Shown one piece after another: positions 13,759 to 16,566 of a stretch of DNA of 16,566 nucleotides. The notes under the pieces were generated by a model. It worked only from the letters and a program-made list of their open reading frames with translations. It did not search any database and was not told the DNA's origin. The DNA is from JAZDHV01 sp043810355 (lineage in GTDB: Archaea; Nanobdellota; Nanobdellia; Woesearchaeales; JAGVYU01). Position numbers and translations under genes: made by a program. Numbering within the stretch: position 1 is the first letter of the stretch; each line of letters starts with the position of its first letter. The stretch spans positions 1-16,566 of the forward strand of contig JBDROB010000025.1 of NCBI GenBank assembly GCA_043810355.1, read 5' to 3'.

Positions 13759-13923
13759 AAAATATCACCTCTAAAAATAATGCATGTCTATTGTTAATAT
13801 TCTGTTAATATAACTTTTAATCAACTTGATTTAAAAGCTTTATACTTCTGGATTATATAGGTTATAGTATTTATTTCATAAAAAGGAAAAGTATTAAAAT
13901 GCATCAATAAGATTTTAATCAAG
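13759..13923. promoter_or_regulatory. Divergent pyrE/purF promoter region with candidate operator
   Basis: This holds promoters for both pathways. The palindrome AATCAA-C-TTGATT (13819-13831) sits in a wider inverted repeat (13815-13824 with 13826-13836, one base uneven) overlapping the likely pyrE TATA-like sequence. The half-site TTTTAATCAA recurs at 13913-13922, directly against the purF ATG. GTATTAAAAT (13891-13900) is centred about 27 bases before that ATG, fitting leaderless purF mRNA. A shared repressor or activator site is an inference. Confidence 0.45.
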
Positions 13924-15324
13924 ATGGGAGAATATATCCGACATAATTGCGGTCTGGTTGTGACTCATACATTGCATGATACTTATTCTATGATAAGATC
14001 ACTTCAGCATAGGGGAAGGGAAGCAGCAGGGATAGCAGCTATTGGAAAAGATAGGATTGATGTGATAAAATGGATTGGACCAGTAAGCACATTTGATGTT
14101 GTTGATCTTCATAAAGTTTTCCCTTGTGAAGATTATCATACTTATATGGCACATGTCAGATATGCTACAAGAGGCAGAAAAGACAAGATTCTAGAGGATG
14201 CTCATCCTCATACAATTGGAGGAACAATTCATAATCGAGGCAACCATATTTTTATATCTGATTGTAAAGCAGCAGCAGTCCATAATGGACAGGTCAATGA
14301 ACAGTATTTAAATGGATTTGATAAAGGATTATTAAACACTGGATGTGATACAGAAGCCATTCTTCATATGTATATGGAAGTTGGAGAACATGAAATATTA
14401 CGACAAATTCCTGGATCTTATACATTAGCTATTGCTGATAAAAATAGATCAGATGTTATTGTTTTAAGAGATAGGACTGGGATAAAACCAGGAGTGTTAG
14501 GATGGAAAGACGGAAAATATGGAATTGCTTCTGAAGACATTGCATATAGGAAAAATGGAGGGGAGTTCATAGAGGACCTGAATCCAGGTGCAGTCTATTT
14601 TTTACATCCGGGTGGAGGATATAATTCTGACCAAGTGGTTGATCCAATGCTCAGGTTCTGTTTCTTTGAATGGAATTATCTCGCTGACTGTGATTCTGTA
14701 GTTAATGGAGTAAGTGTAAGAAGGCTAAGGGAAAAACTAGGAGAGGTTCTTGCAGATGAGATCCAATTAGATGATATTGATCTAGTTACATTCTTGCCAA
14801 GATGCCCAGAACCAGCAGCAAGAAGTTATGCTAAAAAAATGCGAACTCCTTTTGATTTTCTTTTCTATAAAATGAGGGGTGAAAGGGCTTTTCAAGGGTC
14901 AACTGATGATGATCGTGAAGAATCAATTAAGGATAATCTCCATCTCTTGCCAAGAAATGGTGATTTGAGAAGAAAGAGAGTTGCTGTTCTAGATGACAGC
15001 ACTGTAAGAGGGAACAATTCTAGGAGAGAAAGACAATTGCTTTATGAAGAAGCAAAGGTTGATGAAGCATTTCATTTAAACTATACTCCACCAATTGGTA
15101 TTGTTGGAGATGATGGAGAATTGAGAGGATGCTTGTATGGGGTTGATATGCCTCCTGATGATAAATTCATTGCAAGAGGAAGATCACTTGAAGAAATCAG
15201 CAAAGAGATGAAAATGCCAATGTTCTATATTTCTTTAGAAGGGATGCTGCAGGCATTTGAAGAAACGGGAATTTCTAGAGATAGCCTCTGCTGGCATTGC
15301 ATTGGCGGACCAAAACCTTTTTGA
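13924..15324 (+). CDS. purF: Amidophosphoribosyltransferase
   Basis: First committed step of de novo purine synthesis: PRPP + glutamine to 5-phosphoribosylamine. 466 residues. MGEYIRHNCG has the nucleophile Cys9 after an 8-residue leader, as in enzymes whose propeptide is cleaved. The Ntn amidotransferase domain shows LQHRGREAAGIA (28-39), HVRYATRG (77-84), HNGQVNE (120-126) and GCDTEAIL (140-147). The PRPP loop is VAVLDDSTVRGNNSRR (353-368). Cys246 (RFCFFEW), Cys403 (RGCLYGVD), Cys456 and Cys459 (CWHC) lie where the Bacillus subtilis-type enzyme has its 4Fe-4S ligands, so this is likely the iron-sulphur form. Some usually fixed positions differ (RDRTG for RDPxG). No other pur gene is in the window. 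Confidence 0.9.
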   Translation: MGEYIRHNCGLVVTHTLHDTYSMIRSLQHRGREAAGIAAIGKDRIDVIKWIGPVSTFDVVDLHKVFPCEDYHTYMAHVRYATRGRKDKILEDAHPHTIGGTIHNRGNHIFISDCKAAAVHNGQVNEQYLNGFDKGLLNTGCDTEAILHMYMEVGEHEILRQIPGSYTLAIADKNRSDVIVLRDRTGIKPGVLGWKDGKYGIASEDIAYRKNGGEFIEDLNPGAVYFLHPGGGYNSDQVVDPMLRFCFFEWNYLADCDSVVNGVSVRRLREKLGEVLADEIQLDDIDLVTFLPRCPEPAARSYAKKMRTPFDFLFYKMRGERAFQGSTDDDREESIKDNLHLLPRNGDLRRKRVAVLDDSTVRGNNSRRERQLLYEEAKVDEAFHLNYTPPIGIVGDDGELRGCLYGVDMPPDDKFIARGRSLEEISKEMKMPMFYISLEGMLQAFEETGISRDSLCWHCIGGPKPF

Positions 15325-15375
15325 TAACCAATAATCTTTTTAAAACAAAAGGTATTTCTAAGTTAATTAAGAAAA

Positions 15376-16371
15376 ATGCCAGTACAAGATCTTGTTGAGC
15401 AGACTTTTAGGGAAATGACTGAGAGAGACCCATCTAAATATTCCTCATTTATTACCGGAGTAAAAGCATTCAAATACCTTGCTGTAATGCAGACAAGGGG
15501 GAATGTAAGAGAAGCTCTAAGAAGAGGCAGATTTCTGGAAACAATGTATGTCTTGATGAGAAGAATAGACGATATTGTTGATGGAGATGCTGAGCTTCCA
15601 GATAGTTATGAAAAAACAACATCTGATTATATAGAAGAAAAGATTAGTTTTTATCAGTACCCTAGCAATCCAGAGGATGAGATAGAGGAATTGATGATTG
15701 GTCTTATGGCTCAGGCAAGAGAGATTGGTGGCATATTCTATGACCAAGTGTGTAATAATACAAATAAAATAATGAATTCAATGCTTTTTGATGCAAATAG
15801 AAAAGGGGAGATGATAATTTTTGGTGAGGAAGAATTATTGCATCATTTTCATTTGCTTGACATTCAGGGAACAATAAGGACTGCATTATTAATATTTAAT
15901 GAGGATCCGAGAAAATGCTATGAATTAGAACCGATTGGAAGGGCTGTAAGAATATATTATAATCTAAGGGATTTTTCAGAAGACATTGTTGCAGGTTATG
16001 TTAATTTTACCAAAGAGGAATTTGATTCATATTCTATGACTGTACCAGATCTGACAAGCACCAGAGTCCACTGTTATGATATTGAAAAAGAAATGGAAGA
16101 AGTAAGGAAATCAGATTTAAGAGGGGGGAAAAAGAAATCAAGAATAAATGAGATTAGGAAGCATCTTGTGGAAGGATTGCCTCGTTCAGTCAGGTCCTGG
16201 TATTCTAATCAAGCCGAACAAGGGATTGGATTATTATGTGATTATAGGAATAATTTAGACAGATTAAATCAAGAAGGGGGAAAATTTGGCTGGTTTACAC
16301 AAAAAACACTTGATTATGTATTTGAAAGGCCTGCTGAAAGGTTTTTTCAGGAAGTAAAGGCATTATATTAG
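15376..16371 (+). CDS. Squalene/phytoene synthase family protein
   Basis: 331 residues, all-helical isoprenoid synthase fold expected. Enzymes of this family condense two prenyl diphosphates head to head, making squalene (2 x C15) or phytoene (2 x C20). Both Asp-rich Mg-binding motifs are present: RRIDDIVDGD (62-71; Asp65, Asp66, Asp69) and YNLRDFSEDIVAGYVNF (195-211; Asn196, Arg198, Asp199, Glu202, Asp203). The length is usual for the family. The sequence between them is divergent, so I cannot tell squalene from phytoene synthase. No carotenoid or hopanoid gene lies nearby in the window. Starts at ATG 15376, 51 bases after purF; a TATA-like CTTTTTAAAA about 34 bases upstream suggests its own promoter. 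Confidence 0.85.
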   Translation: MPVQDLVEQTFREMTERDPSKYSSFITGVKAFKYLAVMQTRGNVREALRRGRFLETMYVLMRRIDDIVDGDAELPDSYEKTTSDYIEEKISFYQYPSNPEDEIEELMIGLMAQAREIGGIFYDQVCNNTNKIMNSMLFDANRKGEMIIFGEEELLHHFHLLDIQGTIRTALLIFNEDPRKCYELEPIGRAVRIYYNLRDFSEDIVAGYVNFTKEEFDSYSMTVPDLTSTRVHCYDIEKEMEEVRKSDLRGGKKKSRINEIRKHLVEGLPRSVRSWYSNQAEQGIGLLCDYRNNLDRLNQEGGKFGWFTQKTLDYVFERPAERFFQEVKALY

Positions 16372-16399
16372 TGTTCTATTCCATATTTTTAATACATTA

Positions 16400-16566
16400 T
16401 CATAAAGTATTTTTATATACAAAAACGGCATAGTAGAAAAGTTGTTGGATAACTTTTTTGATTTTTCTAAGGGTGGCGATTGCTAGTATTTTGAATCTTA
16501 TTTCTTGGTTTTGTGCTTTGACTTTTATTGCACGTACAGTACTGCCAACCACTCTTTTTTGAGAGT
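16400..16566 (-). CDS. Probable transposase, C-terminal fragment (runs off the window)
   Basis: On the minus strand an open frame enters from the right edge and ends at 16400-16402, giving 54 residues. It starts SQKRVVGSTVRAIKVKAQ and ends FYYAVFVYKNTL. The pattern of a basic R-V-V-x-S-x-x-R-A-I-K segment followed by a helical basic tail resembles the end of DDE transposases, in which the last catalytic Glu lies in a V-E-S/V-E-R motif. Here the matching position is Gly (VVGST), so if the alignment is right the catalytic Glu is lost and the copy may be inactive. Family assignment is from memory and tentative. Confidence 0.45.
   Translation of the reverse strand, partial: SQKRVVGSTVRAIKVKAQNQEIRFKILAIATLRKIKKVIQQLFYYAVFVYKNTL

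Overview
The window is AT-rich and archaeal. The evidence is an archaeal/eukaryotic-type Cbf5 pseudouridine synthase with a C-terminal PUA domain, a DUF357-family protein, TATA (box A) elements about 25-27 nt upstream of several start codons (leaderless transcripts), and GGTGA-type Shine-Dalgarno sites in front of other genes. The small membrane protein, short intergenic gaps and overall gene style suggest a DPANN archaeon (Woesearchaeota/Pacearchaeota-like). That placement is an inference and was not tested.

Layout. 1-134: a folded inverted-repeat element at the left edge. 186-593: a DUF357 protein. 645-1655 (-): Cbf5, sharing a palindromic TATA region with a divergent small membrane protein (1748-2053). 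2113-2862 (-): a ZIP metal transporter, divergent from a 28-residue acidic, cysteine-ended microprotein (2959-3045) that standard gene calling would miss. 3114-3374: a plant-type 2Fe-2S ferredoxin. 3413-4865: a protein with a C-terminal PEP-utilising-enzyme swivelling His domain, split in two frames at a run of ten A (3653-3662). 4952-5875: a pol-beta-type nucleotidyltransferase. 5910-6824 (-): a membrane-anchored, Thr-rich-stalk, Asp-rich surface protein.

7028-16371 is mostly nucleotide metabolism. guaA (7028-8965) encodes an unsplit, long-form GMP synthase. On the minus strand, in transcription order, come pyrE, pyrF, a 411-bp non-coding gap full of nested inverted repeats, a fused pyrD-pyrK gene, and pyrC, which overlaps pyrDK. 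Together they provide dihydroorotase, dihydroorotate dehydrogenase with its electron-transfer module, orotate phosphoribosyltransferase and OMP decarboxylase, which are the last four steps to UMP. The first two steps (carbamoyl-phosphate synthase and aspartate transcarbamoylase) are not in the window. Divergent from pyrE is purF (13924-15324), the first step of de novo purine synthesis, so the pyrE/purF spacer is a natural control point. A squalene/phytoene-synthase family gene follows (15376-16371). The right edge carries the C-terminal end of a probable transposase on the minus strand (16400-16566).

The most interesting points are the mutually exclusive hairpins and twin structural motif between pyrF and pyrDK, the A10 frameshift, the unannotated microprotein, the PyrD-PyrK fusion, and the folded element at the left edge.
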